44,459 nt of DNA from Opitutaceae bacterium (GTDB lineage: Bacteria; Verrucomicrobiota; Verrucomicrobiia; Opitutales; Opitutaceae): the NCBI GenBank assembly GCA_023269585.1, contig JAHFTC010000023.1, forward strand, positions 1 to 44,459. The letters run 5' to 3'. A program made the translations under genes and the position numbers. How positions within the stretch are numbered: position 1 is the first letter of the stretch; every line of letters starts with the position of its first letter. Below the pieces are notes generated by a model. It saw only the letters and a program-made list of their open reading frames with translations. It ran no database searches and was not told where the DNA came from. Below are positions 16,176 through 23,450 of this stretch, piece after piece.

Positions 16176-17151
16176 CCCGCCCCGCCGGCTCCTCCCCGCC
16201 GTCCCGGCCCTGCTCGGCGTCGCGCTTCTCTTCGGCGCGCTCACCGGCTGCAATCGCCACCGCGACCAACTCTTCCTCGGCTACGTCGAGGGCGACTACC
16301 TCTACATCGGCGCGCCGCTCGCCGGCCGCGTCGAGTCGCTCGCCGTCGAGAAGGGAGCGCAGGTTACCGCCGGTGCGCCGCTCTTCGTGCTCGAACGCTC
16401 CGCCGAACAAGCCGCCCTCGCCGAGACTTCGCAACGTCTCGCCCAGGCCCGCGCCCGGCTCGACGACCTTCGCAAGGGCCAGCGTCCGTCCGAACTTGCC
16501 GCCGTCTCCGCCCGTCTCGCCCAAGCCCGCAGCGCCGCCGAGCTCACCGCCAGCGACCTCGCCCGCACCGAGCAGCTCCACCGCGCCGGCGTGCTGGCCG
16601 ACGACTCCTTCGACCGCGCCCGCCTGACGCACACGCGCAACCAACAAGCGGTGACAGAGCTCGAGGCCCAGCTCGCCACCGCGCAGCTCGGCGCGCGCAG
16701 CGACGCCCTCGCCGCCGCCGAGGCCGATGTCGCCGCCGCCGAAGCGGCCGAGACCCGCGCCCGCTGGTCGGTCGACCAGAAGCAGGTCGCCGCCCCCGCC
16801 GCCGCGCTGGTCTTCGATGTGCTCTTCCGCCCCGGCGAATTCGTCCCGGCTGGACAGCCGGTCGTCTCGCTCCTGCCGCCGGCCAACCTCAAAGTGCGTT
16901 TCTACGTGCCCGAGGGCGAGATCGCCGCGCTCAAGCTCGGCCAGACCATCCGCATCGCTATCTCCGGCGGCGCCCAACCGCTCGAGGCGCAGGTGAGCTT
17001 TATCTCCCCGCAGGCGGAGTTCACGCCACCGGTCATCTACAGCCGCGAAAACCGCACCAAACTCGTCTTCCTCGTCGAGGCGCGCGTCGCACCCGCCATC
17101 GCCGCCACGCTCCACCCCGGCCAACCCGTCGAAGTCACCACGTTCCGCTGA
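16153..17151 (+). CDS. HlyD/YbhG-type periplasmic adaptor, lipoprotein
   Basis: The product has 332 residues and is the membrane-fusion subunit of the efflux system. The signal ends in a lipobox, LTGC, with Cys33. A split biotinyl-lipoyl domain brackets a long Ala-rich coiled coil (about residues 95-210): the first half is LAGRVESLAVEKGAQVTAG, the second VAAPAAALVFDVLFRPGEFV. A beta-barrel domain follows (VRFYVPEGEIAALKLGQ). It joins the inner-membrane ABC transporter to an outer-membrane channel, which is not encoded in this window. The start overlaps the TetR gene. Confidence 0.9.
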   Translation: MKKVRPANPPRRLLPAVPALLGVALLFGALTGCNRHRDQLFLGYVEGDYLYIGAPLAGRVESLAVEKGAQVTAGAPLFVLERSAEQAALAETSQRLAQARARLDDLRKGQRPSELAAVSARLAQARSAAELTASDLARTEQLHRAGVLADDSFDRARLTHTRNQQAVTELEAQLATAQLGARSDALAAAEADVAAAEAAETRARWSVDQKQVAAPAAALVFDVLFRPGEFVPAGQPVVSLLPPANLKVRFYVPEGEIAALKLGQTIRIAISGGAQPLEAQVSFISPQAEFTPPVIYSRENRTKLVFLVEARVAPAIAATLHPGQPVEVTTFR

Positions 17152-17174
17152 CGCTCCTCCGCCTCTCCCCTCTA

Positions 17175-17199
17175 CCTCTCGCCTCTAGCCTCTCGCCTC
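17175..17199 (+). repeat. Pyrimidine heptad repeat before a start codon, copy 1
   Basis: The tract is built from CTCGCCT and CTAGCCT units and runs directly into the ATG at 17200, where a ribosome-binding site would be expected. Similar tracts precede the starts at 22692 and 23451. Confidence 0.65.
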
Positions 17200-18114
17200 A
17201 TGCTCGCCATCGACGTCCAAGGCGTCACCAAGCGTTTCTCCGGCCGCGCCGTGGTCGACCGCCTCGACCTGCAGGTGAAGCGCGGCGAGATCTACGGTTT
17301 CCTCGGGCCCAACGGCAGCGGCAAGACCACCTTCATCCGCATGCTCTGCGGCCTGCTCACCGCCGACGAGGGCCGCGGCACCTGCCTCGGCTACGACCTG
17401 CGCACGCAGCAGGCGGAGATCAAGCGTCATGTCGGTTACATGACGCAGCGCTTCAGCTTCTACGAGGACCTCTCGCTGCGGGAGAACCTCGACTTCGTCG
17501 CCCGCATCTACGGCCTGCCCGACCGCCGCGCGGCCGTCGACCGCAGCCTCGAACGCCTCGGCCTCGCCGCCCGCCAGACGCAGCTCGCCGGCCAACTCTC
17601 GGGCGGCTGGAAACAGCGCCTCGCCCTCGCCGCCTGCCTGCTCCACGGGCCGCAACTGCTCCTGCTCGACGAGCCCACCGCCGGCGTCGACCCGAAGGCC
17701 CGCCGCGATTTCTGGGAGGAGATCCACCAGCTCGCCGCCGAGGGGCTCACGTTCCTCATCACCACGCACTACATGGACGAGGCTGAGCGCTGCCACAGCC
17801 TCGCCTACATCGCCTACGGCAAGCTCCTCGCCCGCGGCACCGTGGCCGAAGTCGTGCGCGGCGCCGGCCTCTCGACCTGGCGCGTGAGCGGCCCGGATCT
17901 CCATTCTCTCGCGACACAGCTGCGCGGCCGCCCCGGCATCGAGCAGGTCGTCGCGTTCGGCGCCACGCTCCACGTCTCCAGCCGCGACGCTGCGAAGCTC
18001 GCCGCCGCGCTCGCCCCCTTCCGCGCCGGTCCGCACCAGTTCGAGCCGATCCCGTCCGGCCTCGAGGACGTCTTCATCGGCCTCATGGACACGGCAAAAG
18101 ACAACTTCCGATGA
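17200..18114 (+). CDS. ABC transporter ATP-binding protein (YbhF-like)
   Basis: This is a 304-residue ATPase with all ABC motifs: Walker A GPNGSGKT (36-43), signature LSGGWKQ (133-139), Walker B LLLLDEPT (ending at 160) and the switch histidine His190 (ITTHYMDEAE). It is about half the length of E. coli YbhF, which carries two ATPase domains. A homodimer with the permease gene downstream is therefore expected. It sits 48 bp after the HlyD gene. No Shine-Dalgarno is seen; the start is preceded by a pyrimidine heptad tract. Confidence 0.93.
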   Translation: MLAIDVQGVTKRFSGRAVVDRLDLQVKRGEIYGFLGPNGSGKTTFIRMLCGLLTADEGRGTCLGYDLRTQQAEIKRHVGYMTQRFSFYEDLSLRENLDFVARIYGLPDRRAAVDRSLERLGLAARQTQLAGQLSGGWKQRLALAACLLHGPQLLLLDEPTAGVDPKARRDFWEEIHQLAAEGLTFLITTHYMDEAERCHSLAYIAYGKLLARGTVAEVVRGAGLSTWRVSGPDLHSLATQLRGRPGIEQVVAFGATLHVSSRDAAKLAAALAPFRAGPHQFEPIPSGLEDVFIGLMDTAKDNFR

Positions 18115-18138
18115 GGACCGAAAACCAGAACGATCCGG

Positions 18139-18271
18139 GCACAGAGGACACAGAGGCCGGCAGGAGCGCACGGAGACCGAACGGGCCCATCGCCAAGGTG
18201 GCTGGCTGCTGCCTCCCAGCTCTCGCCGGTTCACTCCGTGATCTCCTCCCCCGCTCTGTGACCTCTGTGTC
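18139..18271. repeat. Inverted-arm element with CACAGAGG periodicity
   Basis: GCACAGAGGACACAGAGG (18139-18156) faces CTCTGTGACCTCTGTGTC (18254-18271) as imperfect inverted arms around ~97 bp. The arms repeat an 8-9-nt unit. The element separates the ATPase and permease genes of one operon. Confidence 0.6.
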
Positions 18272-18301
18272 GCATCCGCCCTCCGAACCCGTCGGCAGCG
18301 C

Positions 18302-19441
18302 ATGAAACCACTCGGCCTCAGCTTCTCCCGCTTCTGGGCGGTTGTCCTCAAAGAGTTCATCCAGATGCGCCGCGACCGCGTGACGTTCGGAATGATGGTC
18401 GGCATTCCGCTGCTCCAGCTCGTGCTCTTCGGTTTCGCCATCAACACCGATCCGAAGCACCTGCCCACCGCGCTCGTCGTGGGCGACCAGGGCCCGTTCG
18501 CTCGCACCCTCGTCGCCGGCATGCGCCACAGCGGCTACTTCGAGGTGCTTCGCCTCGCCGACTCCGAAGCCGAGGCAGATGCCCTGCTCCGGCGCGGCGA
18601 AGTGCAGTTCATCCTCACCATCCCGGTCGACTTCTCGCGCCAGTTGCTCCGCGGCGAACGTCCGCGCCTCCTCCTTGAGGCCGACGCCACCGATCCCGCC
18701 GCCACCGGCAACGCCATCGCCGCGATGAACCTGCTCATGCAGGCCGCGCTCGACCGCGACCTCGACGGCCCGCTCGCGCCGCTGCGCGCCTCCGCCGCCC
18801 CGCTCGATTTCCAAGTCCACCGCCGCTACAACCCCGAGGGCATCACGCAGTACAACTTCGTGCCCGGCCTGCTCGGCGTGGTGCTCACGATGACGATGGT
18901 GGTCATCACCTCGCTCGCCATCACGCGGGAACGCGAACGCGGCACGATGGAGAACCTGCTCGCCACGCCGGTGCGTCCCGTCGAGGTGATGGTCGGCAAG
19001 CTCGTGCCCTACATCGCCGTGGGCTACGTGCAGATCACGCTGATCCTGCTCGCCGCGAAGTTCCTCTTCGTCGTGCCGATGCTCGGCAGTCTCCCGCTGC
19101 TCTACGCCTGCGCGTTCCTCTTCATCGCCGCCAACCTCATGATGGGGCTCACGTTCTCCTCGATCGCGCAGAACCAGCTCCAGGCCGTGCAGATGGCGTT
19201 CTTCTTCTTCCTGCCCTCGATCCTGCTCAGCGGGTTCATGTTCCCCTTCCGGGGCATGCCCGAGTGGGCCCAGGCCCTCGGCTCCTGCCTGCCGCTCACG
19301 CACTTTCTCCGGATCGTGCGCGGCATCCTCCTCAAGGGCAACGGCCCCGCCGAGATCGCCGAGCACCTCTGGCCCATCGCCGTCTTCTTCGTCGCCGCGA
19401 TGACCGTCGGCGTGAAGCGCTACCGGCAGACGCTGGACTGA
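18302..19441 (+). CDS. ABC-2 type permease (YbhS/YbhR-like)
   Basis: The product has 379 residues with ABC-2 membrane topology: one N-terminal helix (FGMMVGIPLLQLVLFGFAI), a periplasmic domain of about 140 residues, then five helices. Family landmarks are ITRERERGTMENLLATPVRP and FRGMPEWAQALGSCLPLTHF. It forms the membrane channel for the ATPase upstream, probably exporting toxic or hydrophobic compounds. Systems of the YbhGFSR type usually have two permeases; only one is present here, so a homodimer is likely. The gap to the ATPase is 187 bp and filled by a repeat element. Confidence 0.92.
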   Translation: MKPLGLSFSRFWAVVLKEFIQMRRDRVTFGMMVGIPLLQLVLFGFAINTDPKHLPTALVVGDQGPFARTLVAGMRHSGYFEVLRLADSEAEADALLRRGEVQFILTIPVDFSRQLLRGERPRLLLEADATDPAATGNAIAAMNLLMQAALDRDLDGPLAPLRASAAPLDFQVHRRYNPEGITQYNFVPGLLGVVLTMTMVVITSLAITRERERGTMENLLATPVRPVEVMVGKLVPYIAVGYVQITLILLAAKFLFVVPMLGSLPLLYACAFLFIAANLMMGLTFSSIAQNQLQAVQMAFFFFLPSILLSGFMFPFRGMPEWAQALGSCLPLTHFLRIVRGILLKGNGPAEIAEHLWPIAVFFVAAMTVGVKRYRQTLD

Positions 19442-19605
19442 ACCACCGCGGTGGCGCCCCGGCTGCCGGGCCCTCCGGCACCCCGACCGCCGAGCACACA
19501 GATCGGTCGGCACACCACGCCGCGCCGACACCCGCGCCGGCCGCGACGAGCGACCCTACGGCTGCGCATCGAAAGACTCGTGACTTCGTCGGAGCGATCC
19601 CGGAG

Positions 19606-19689
19606 ATGGACCACTCGCTGCGCGTCGACAGCACCGACCTCAAAGGCCCCACGCTCACCCGAGAGACACTGCGATTGATCGCGCGGTGA
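19606..19689 (+). CDS. Possible 27-residue ORF or gene remnant
   Basis: The frame reads MDHSLRVDSTDLKGPTLTRE and seven more residues to a TGA at 19687-19689. Codon third positions are mostly G/C, and the frame stays open upstream, so this could be a small protein or the decayed end of a gene. Its stop overlaps the first bases of a 46-bp palindrome. No family is recognised. Confidence 0.25.
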   Translation: MDHSLRVDSTDLKGPTLTRETLRLIAR

Positions 19690-19733
19690 ACGGCCGACTT
19701 CGTGTTACGGCCGTAACACAAAGTCGGCCGTTC
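19688..19733. repeat. 46-bp near-perfect palindrome
   Basis: GAACGGCCGACTT (19688-19700) and AAGTCGGCCGTTC (19721-19733) flank the perfect palindrome GTGTTACGGCCGTAACAC (19702-19719). Only the C19701/A19720 pair breaks symmetry. It lies between the convergent permease and yajQ genes. There is no U-tract on either side. Confidence 0.8.
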
Positions 19734-19803
19734 GAACTCTGCGCGGATCCAACCCAACCCAGTCGCACCCCAGCGCTTCGGCCGCCTCAGCGAATCAACT
19801 CCG

Positions 19804-19830
19804 TTCCTGATTCCCTGAGTTCCACATTCT
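19804..19830 (+). repeat. 27-bp dispersed repeat, copy 2
   Basis: The sequence reads TTCCTGATTCCCTGAGTTCC then ACATTCT. It matches the copies at 8464 and 24777 at nearly all positions. Here it lies in a convergent gap rather than upstream of a gene. Confidence 0.7.
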
Positions 19831-19862
19831 CTCCTCCACCTTCTCGAGTCGCGCTCTCCGCC

Positions 19863-19894
19863 CAATCCGCACTCCGCATTCCGCAATCCGCAAT
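19863..19894. repeat. Periodic CCGCA-type repeat
   Basis: Four CCGCA units are spaced 7-8 bp apart (CAATCCGCACTCCGCATTCC, then GCAATCCGCAAT). It ends a few bases from the yajQ stop codon. It belongs to the same class of short periodic intergenic sequences as the inverted-arm elements. Confidence 0.5.
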
Positions 19895-19900
19895 TTCCCC

Positions 19901-20386
19901 TCACTCCCGGAAATTCCCGAAGCCCACGCTGATCTTCAGGTCGAGGCCGCGCACGTGGGCGATGGCGAGCTGGAGGTCGTCGCGCTTCTTGCCGGTCACG
20001 CGCACCTTCCCGTGCTCGATCGCCGCCTGCACCTTCAGACCGCTCTGCCGCAGCGAGACGGCGATCTCCTTGGCGATGTCGGCCGGGATGGAGTCGCGCA
20101 ACGTGAGCACCTGCCGCGCGCGACCGGTCGACGACGTCTCTATTTTCCCGATCTCGACGTTCTTCTGGCTCACGCCCCGCCGCGACAGCCGGTCCTGCAG
20201 CACCTCCAGCACGGCCTCGAGTTTGAACTCCGACTCGGAGGAGAGCGTGATGAGATTCTTGTCCTCGATCATCTCCCACTGCACGCCGCGGAAGTCGAAG
20301 CGCGTCTGCAGTTCCTTGCGCACCATGTTGGTGGCGTTCTTGACCTCGGTGAGGTCGACCTCGCAGGTGATGTCGAAGGAAGGCAT
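19901..20386 (-). CDS. yajQ: YajQ family nucleotide-binding protein
   Basis: The 161-residue product matches E. coli YajQ in length and motifs: MPSFDITCEVDLTEVKNATN at the start, RFDFRG, LSSESEFKLEAVLEVLQDRL, and QAAIEHGKVRVTGKKRDDLQ, each quoted as a separate landmark. The end (VRGLDLKISVGFGNFRE) is also typical. YajQ folds as two ferredoxin-like domains and binds nucleotides; in Xanthomonas a homologue is a cyclic-di-GMP effector. The ATG at 20386 gives the standard N-terminus, although the frame is open far upstream. It is divergent from the H1-like gene, 94 bp away. Confidence 0.95.
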   Translation of the reverse strand: MPSFDITCEVDLTEVKNATNMVRKELQTRFDFRGVQWEMIEDKNLITLSSESEFKLEAVLEVLQDRLSRRGVSQKNVEIGKIETSSTGRARQVLTLRDSIPADIAKEIAVSLRQSGLKVQAAIEHGKVRVTGKKRDDLQLAIAHVRGLDLKISVGFGNFRE

Positions 20387-20480
20387 GGGCGCCATCAAGC
20401 CGCCGGCGCCCCGGCTGGGCCAGCGGCAAACGCCACGAATCTCGTTGCCCCGTAGCCCGTCTTCGGCGCCCTTGGCGCGC

Positions 20481-20810
20481 ATGGGACAGAAATACCTGCC
20501 GACGATCCGCGACCGGAAACTAGCCCAACGCTTCCAATGGCAACAGCGTGTGCGCATGCAGAAGGAACAACCCGGCGTGCCGCCCCAACAGCCCACGAAA
20601 CCGGTCAACCCTGCGGCGCCGGCCGCGCCCGCAGCAACCGTCTCGCCCTCCGCACCCGCCGCGGCAGCCGAGCCGGCGGCCCCAGTCAAAGCGTCGAAGT
20701 CCAAGGCCCCCGCGAAGTCGCGCACCTCGGCGAAACCGAAGACCCGCCCCCACGCCAAGGCCAAGCCGGCGACGGCAAAGAAGCCCGCCGCGAAACGCGC
20801 CGCGAAATAG
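20481..20810 (+). CDS. Histone H1-like Lys/Ala/Pro-rich basic protein
   Basis: The product has 109 residues. Residues 1-30 are a basic, helical head (MGQKYLPTIRDRKLAQRFQW). The middle is Pro/Ala-rich. The last 40 residues carry AK, PAK and AKP repeats (SKAPAKSRTSAKPKTRPHAK, then KPATAKKPAAKRAAK), like the tail of histone H1 and bacterial AlgP/HctB proteins. Such tails bind DNA or RNA by charge. A nucleoid-associated role is inferred from composition only. The start is an ATG that excludes the long open frame upstream, which is antisense to yajQ. Confidence 0.7.
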   Translation: MGQKYLPTIRDRKLAQRFQWQQRVRMQKEQPGVPPQQPTKPVNPAAPAAPAATVSPSAPAAAAEPAAPVKASKSKAPAKSRTSAKPKTRPHAKAKPATAKKPAAKRAAK

Positions 20811-20868
20811 TCGGCGCCCGGCCGCTCCCTAATCATCGGCGGCGGCTCTCGACGCTCATCCGCAGCCG

Positions 20869-21231
20869 TCACCCCAGCGGCGAGTTCCGCCACTCCGCGG
20901 GCAGCAGCGAGGCGATGCCGTGGGTGGTCATCTGGTAGTAGAGCCAGAACACCGCCGCCCCCAGCGCCACGAGAAAGACCATCTCGCCGAGCCCGCCCGC
21001 ACTGCTCCGGCTCGTGCGGTGCAGCGTCTGCACGAGTTTCTCCAGCGCCGGCGAAAGGAAGAACGCCACCATCGTGCCGCCGAACAGCACGAGCGCGATC
21101 ACGACCGCCGTGCGCAGGAACGGGTCGTCGACCAGCTCCGCCTTGTAGCTCACCACGTTGTTCGCGAGGTTGAGCAACAGCAGCAGACAAGGAAGCACGT
21201 AGTAGTTTTTCACGGCCGCGGCCTTTTTCAT
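20869..21231 (-). CDS. Small integral membrane protein, hypothetical
   Basis: The product has 120 residues and three predicted membrane helices (YYVLPCLLLLLNLANNVV, TAVVIALVLFGGTMVAFFL, GEMVFLVALGAAVFWLYY). The N-terminus MKKAAAVKN is short and basic, fitting insertion by the first helix. The loop PALEKLVQTLHRTSRSS lies between helices two and three. No family is recognised. It converges with the H1-like gene 58 bp away and starts 447 bp from divergent panB. Confidence 0.75.
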   Translation of the reverse strand: MKKAAAVKNYYVLPCLLLLLNLANNVVSYKAELVDDPFLRTAVVIALVLFGGTMVAFFLSPALEKLVQTLHRTSRSSAGGLGEMVFLVALGAAVFWLYYQMTTHGIASLLPAEWRNSPLG

Positions 21232-21378
21232 CGGTCCCGCCAGCGTGCAAACCCCGTGGCCGAATTTCAACTCCGCGAAAATCCCACGCTCGCCCCGCCG
21301 CGCCGCCTCCGATCGGATCGGACCGTGCGTCCGAACCGCCCGGCAGGCACTCGTCCGCCGCTCACAGGCCACCGCCCA

Positions 21379-21566
21379 CCCAGCCGCGTACCGCAGCGCG
21401 TAGCGCGAGGAATCTCGTTCCGGTGGGTACGAGAGAGGGAACGCGGCAAGCGAGGCCGCAGGCCGACCCTTCCCCAGCCGCGTACCGCAGCGCGTAGCGC
21501 GAGGAATCTCGTTCCGGTGGGTACGAGAGAGGGAACGCGGCAAGCGAGGCTGCAGGCCGACCCCTC
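21379..21566. repeat. Direct tandem duplication, 2 x 94 bp
   Basis: Two copies of a 94-bp unit (starting CCAGCCGCGTACCGCAGCGC) sit head to tail and differ at essentially one position (GGCCGC versus GGCTGC). Each unit holds TCTCGT and ACGAGA as short inverted arms. The array lies 113 bp upstream of panB and is followed by periodic sequence rich in CCAC, CACTGG and CAACC words. Confidence 0.9.
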
Positions 21567-21678
21567 ACCGTCCACCGACCACAGTCCACTGGTCACCGGC
21601 AACCGGCCACCGTTCACTGGCAACCCTCCACAGTCCGCTGTTGCCCTTCGGCCCCGGATCCGGTTCCCTGCCCGTCCC

Positions 21679-22470
21679 ATGAAGACGATCCGCGAGTTCG
21701 CCGACGCCAAGGCCGCAGGCCGCAAAATAGTGATGGTCACTGCCTACGACGCCTGGTCCGCGCGGTTGCTCGCCGCCGCGCCCGTCGACTGCCTGCTCGT
21801 CGGCGACAGCGTGATGATGACGCTCTATGGCGACCGCGACACCCTCGGCGCCACCACCGAGATCATGGCGACCCACACCCGCCTCGTCGCCCGCCAGGCG
21901 CCGGACAAGCTCATCGTCGCCGACATGCCTTTCCTTGCCGTGCGCAAAGGCAACGCCTACGCGCTCGATTGCGCCGCCGAGCTGCTCCGCGCCGGCGCCC
22001 ATGCCGTGAAGGCCGAGGGCGTCCGCGGCCACGCCGACGTGCTCCACCATCTCGTTGAGTCGGGCATACCCGTCATGGGCCACCTTGGACTCACCCCGCA
22101 GTCCGTCCACGCGCTCGGCGGCTACAAGGTCCAAGCCAAGGAGCCCGCCGAGGCCGCCCAACTCCGCGCCGACGCCGCGACCCTGCAGAATGCCGGCTGC
22201 TTCTCGCTCGTCCTCGAATGCGTGCCCGCCCCGCTGGCCCAGAGCGTGACCGCCGGCCTCAAGATCGCCACCATCGGCATCGGCGCCGGCGCCGATTGCG
22301 ACGGCCAGGTGCTCGTGCTCCATGACCTGCTCGGTCTCAACCCGGATTTCAAACCGAAGTTCGTCCGCCGCTTCGCCGACACCGCCACCGTGATGAAGGA
22401 CGGCGTCGCCGCCTACACCGAGGCCGTGCGCGCCGGCACCTTCCCGAACGAGAAAGAAAGTTTCCGCTGA
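21679..22470 (+). CDS. panB: Ketopantoate hydroxymethyltransferase
   Basis: The 263-residue enzyme transfers a hydroxymethyl group from methylene-tetrahydrofolate to ketoisovalerate, the first committed step to pantothenate. Family motifs are complete: MVTAYDAWSARLL, LLVGDSVMM (metal-binding Asp), VADMPF, AVKAEG, MGHLGLTPQSVHALGGYKVQ, LECVP, and IGIGAGADCDGQVLVLHDLL. Length equals the usual 264 residues. It is followed by coaC and coaB on the same strand, giving a CoA-synthesis cluster. The ATG at 21679 is fixed by the family N-terminus; the open frame upstream is repeat-derived. Confidence 0.96.
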   Translation: MKTIREFADAKAAGRKIVMVTAYDAWSARLLAAAPVDCLLVGDSVMMTLYGDRDTLGATTEIMATHTRLVARQAPDKLIVADMPFLAVRKGNAYALDCAAELLRAGAHAVKAEGVRGHADVLHHLVESGIPVMGHLGLTPQSVHALGGYKVQAKEPAEAAQLRADAATLQNAGCFSLVLECVPAPLAQSVTAGLKIATIGIGAGADCDGQVLVLHDLLGLNPDFKPKFVRRFADTATVMKDGVAAYTEAVRAGTFPNEKESFR

Positions 22471-22492
22471 ACCCAGACTTCGGACACCAAAA

Positions 22493-22621
22493 CCACAGAA
22501 GGTAACGAAGAAAACGAAGGTTGGCCCGTCACCGACCAACGGCCTGCAACACCCCGCTCGGCGCTCCGTTTCCTGCCACTCTCCGTCTTCTGCTCTTCGT
22601 TCTCTTCGTTAACTTCTGTCG
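22493..22621. repeat. Inverted-arm element with AACGAAG periodicity, copy 1
   Basis: The left arm contains ACAGAAGGTAACGAAGAAAA (from 22495) and continues CGAAGG. The right arm (22593-22621) is CTCTTCGTTCTCTTCGTTAA then CTTCTGTCG. Reverse-complemented, the arms agree at about 24 of 26 positions. AACGAAG units recur every 9 nt. The element lies between panB and coaC. Confidence 0.75.
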
Positions 22622-22643
22622 CCCCTCCGCCCTGCTCCGCCGC

Positions 22644-22682
22644 CCTCTCGCCTCTAGCCTCTCACCTCTCGCCTCTCGCCTC
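22644..22682 (+). repeat. Pyrimidine heptad repeat before a start codon, copy 2
   Basis: CTCGCCT, CTAGCCT and CTCACCT units run to within 9 bp of the coaC ATG. Confidence 0.65.
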
Positions 22683-22691
22683 GATTCCGCC

Positions 22692-23234
22692 ATGGCCTCG
22701 AAAAACATCCTCTTTTTCCTCACCGGCTCCATCGCCTGCGCGAAGGCGACCACGACCATCTCGCGGCTCGCCCAGGCCGGAGTGACCGTGCAGACGGTCG
22801 TCACCCCCGCCGCGCTGCACTTCATCGGCAAGTCCACGCTCGAAGGGCTCACCGGTCGTCACGTTTACTCGGATATGTGGGCCGACGGCGCCGCGCTCGA
22901 CCACATCGAGTTCGCCCGCCACGCGGACCTCGCGATCGTCTGCCCGGCCACGGCGAACTCGATCAACCGGCTCGCCGCCGGCATCGCCGACGATCTGCTC
23001 GGCACGCTCTTCCTCGCGTGGGAGCTCGACAAGAAGCCATGGCTGGTCGTGCCCGCGATGAACCACCGCATGTGGCAACATCCCGCCACGCAGGCCGGCA
23101 CCGCGAAACTCCGCGGCTGGGGCGTACGCTTCATCGAGCCCGCCGAGGGCATGCACGCCTGCGGCGAAGGCGGCCCCGGCCGCCTCCCCGACCCCGAGTC
23201 CATCGCCGTCGACGTCCTCAAGGCCCTGGGCTGA
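22692..23234 (+). CDS. coaC: Phosphopantothenoylcysteine decarboxylase (stand-alone CoaC)
   Basis: The 180-residue flavoprotein decarboxylates phosphopantothenoylcysteine to phosphopantetheine. Motifs are those of the HFCD family: FMN-binding GSIACAKA near residue 12, the catalytic His in LDHIEFARHADLAIVCPATA (with PATANS for PASANT), the PAMNHRMW clamp, and the reactive-Cys flap ACGEGGPGRL. In most bacteria this domain is fused to the synthetase as CoaBC. Here the two are separate genes 216 bp apart. The ATG at 22692 is 9 bp after a pyrimidine heptad tract. Confidence 0.93.
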   Translation: MASKNILFFLTGSIACAKATTTISRLAQAGVTVQTVVTPAALHFIGKSTLEGLTGRHVYSDMWADGAALDHIEFARHADLAIVCPATANSINRLAAGIADDLLGTLFLAWELDKKPWLVVPAMNHRMWQHPATQAGTAKLRGWGVRFIEPAEGMHACGEGGPGRLPDPESIAVDVLKALG

Positions 23235-23278
23235 GGCCTGCCGCCGGGATCGAAACCGAAAACCGAATCCGGAGACCC

Positions 23279-23370
23279 ACAGAAGGTAACGAAGAGAACC
23301 AAGGCGCAAGAAACGAGATTCACGCCAGTCGCGGGCCACACTCCTCTTCGTTCCCTTCGTTGACTTCTGT
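23279..23370. repeat. Inverted-arm element with AACGAAG periodicity, copy 2
   Basis: The left arm is ACAGAAGGTAACGAAGAGAA plus CCAAGG (23279-23304). The right arm is CTCTTCGTTCCCTTCGTTGA plus CTTCTGT (23344-23370). It is the same element as at 22493-22621 with a shorter centre, now between coaC and coaB. Confidence 0.75.
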
Positions 23371-23414
23371 CGCCTCCGTCATCCGTGATCTGTCGTCTGC
23401 CGTCCGTCATCCAC

Positions 23415-23450
23415 CCTCTCGCCTTTTGCCTCTAGCCTCTCGCCTCCCCT
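23415..23450 (+). repeat. Pyrimidine heptad repeat before a start codon, copy 3
   Basis: CTCGCCT, TTTGCCT and CTAGCCT units end at the GTG start of coaB. Confidence 0.65.

Noticed and set aside
19901-21250. 449-codon frame with yajQ as its C-terminal part
   Set aside because: The upstream 288 residues are antisense to the H1-like gene and low in complexity; YajQ itself starts at the standard MPSFD.
21379-21566. CRISPR array
   Set aside because: Two 94-bp copies directly abut; there are no short repeats with unique spacers and no cas genes.
20920-22470. 516-codon frame ending in panB
   Set aside because: The first half is antisense to a membrane protein gene and reads through the 94-bp tandem repeat; PanB is complete from 21679.
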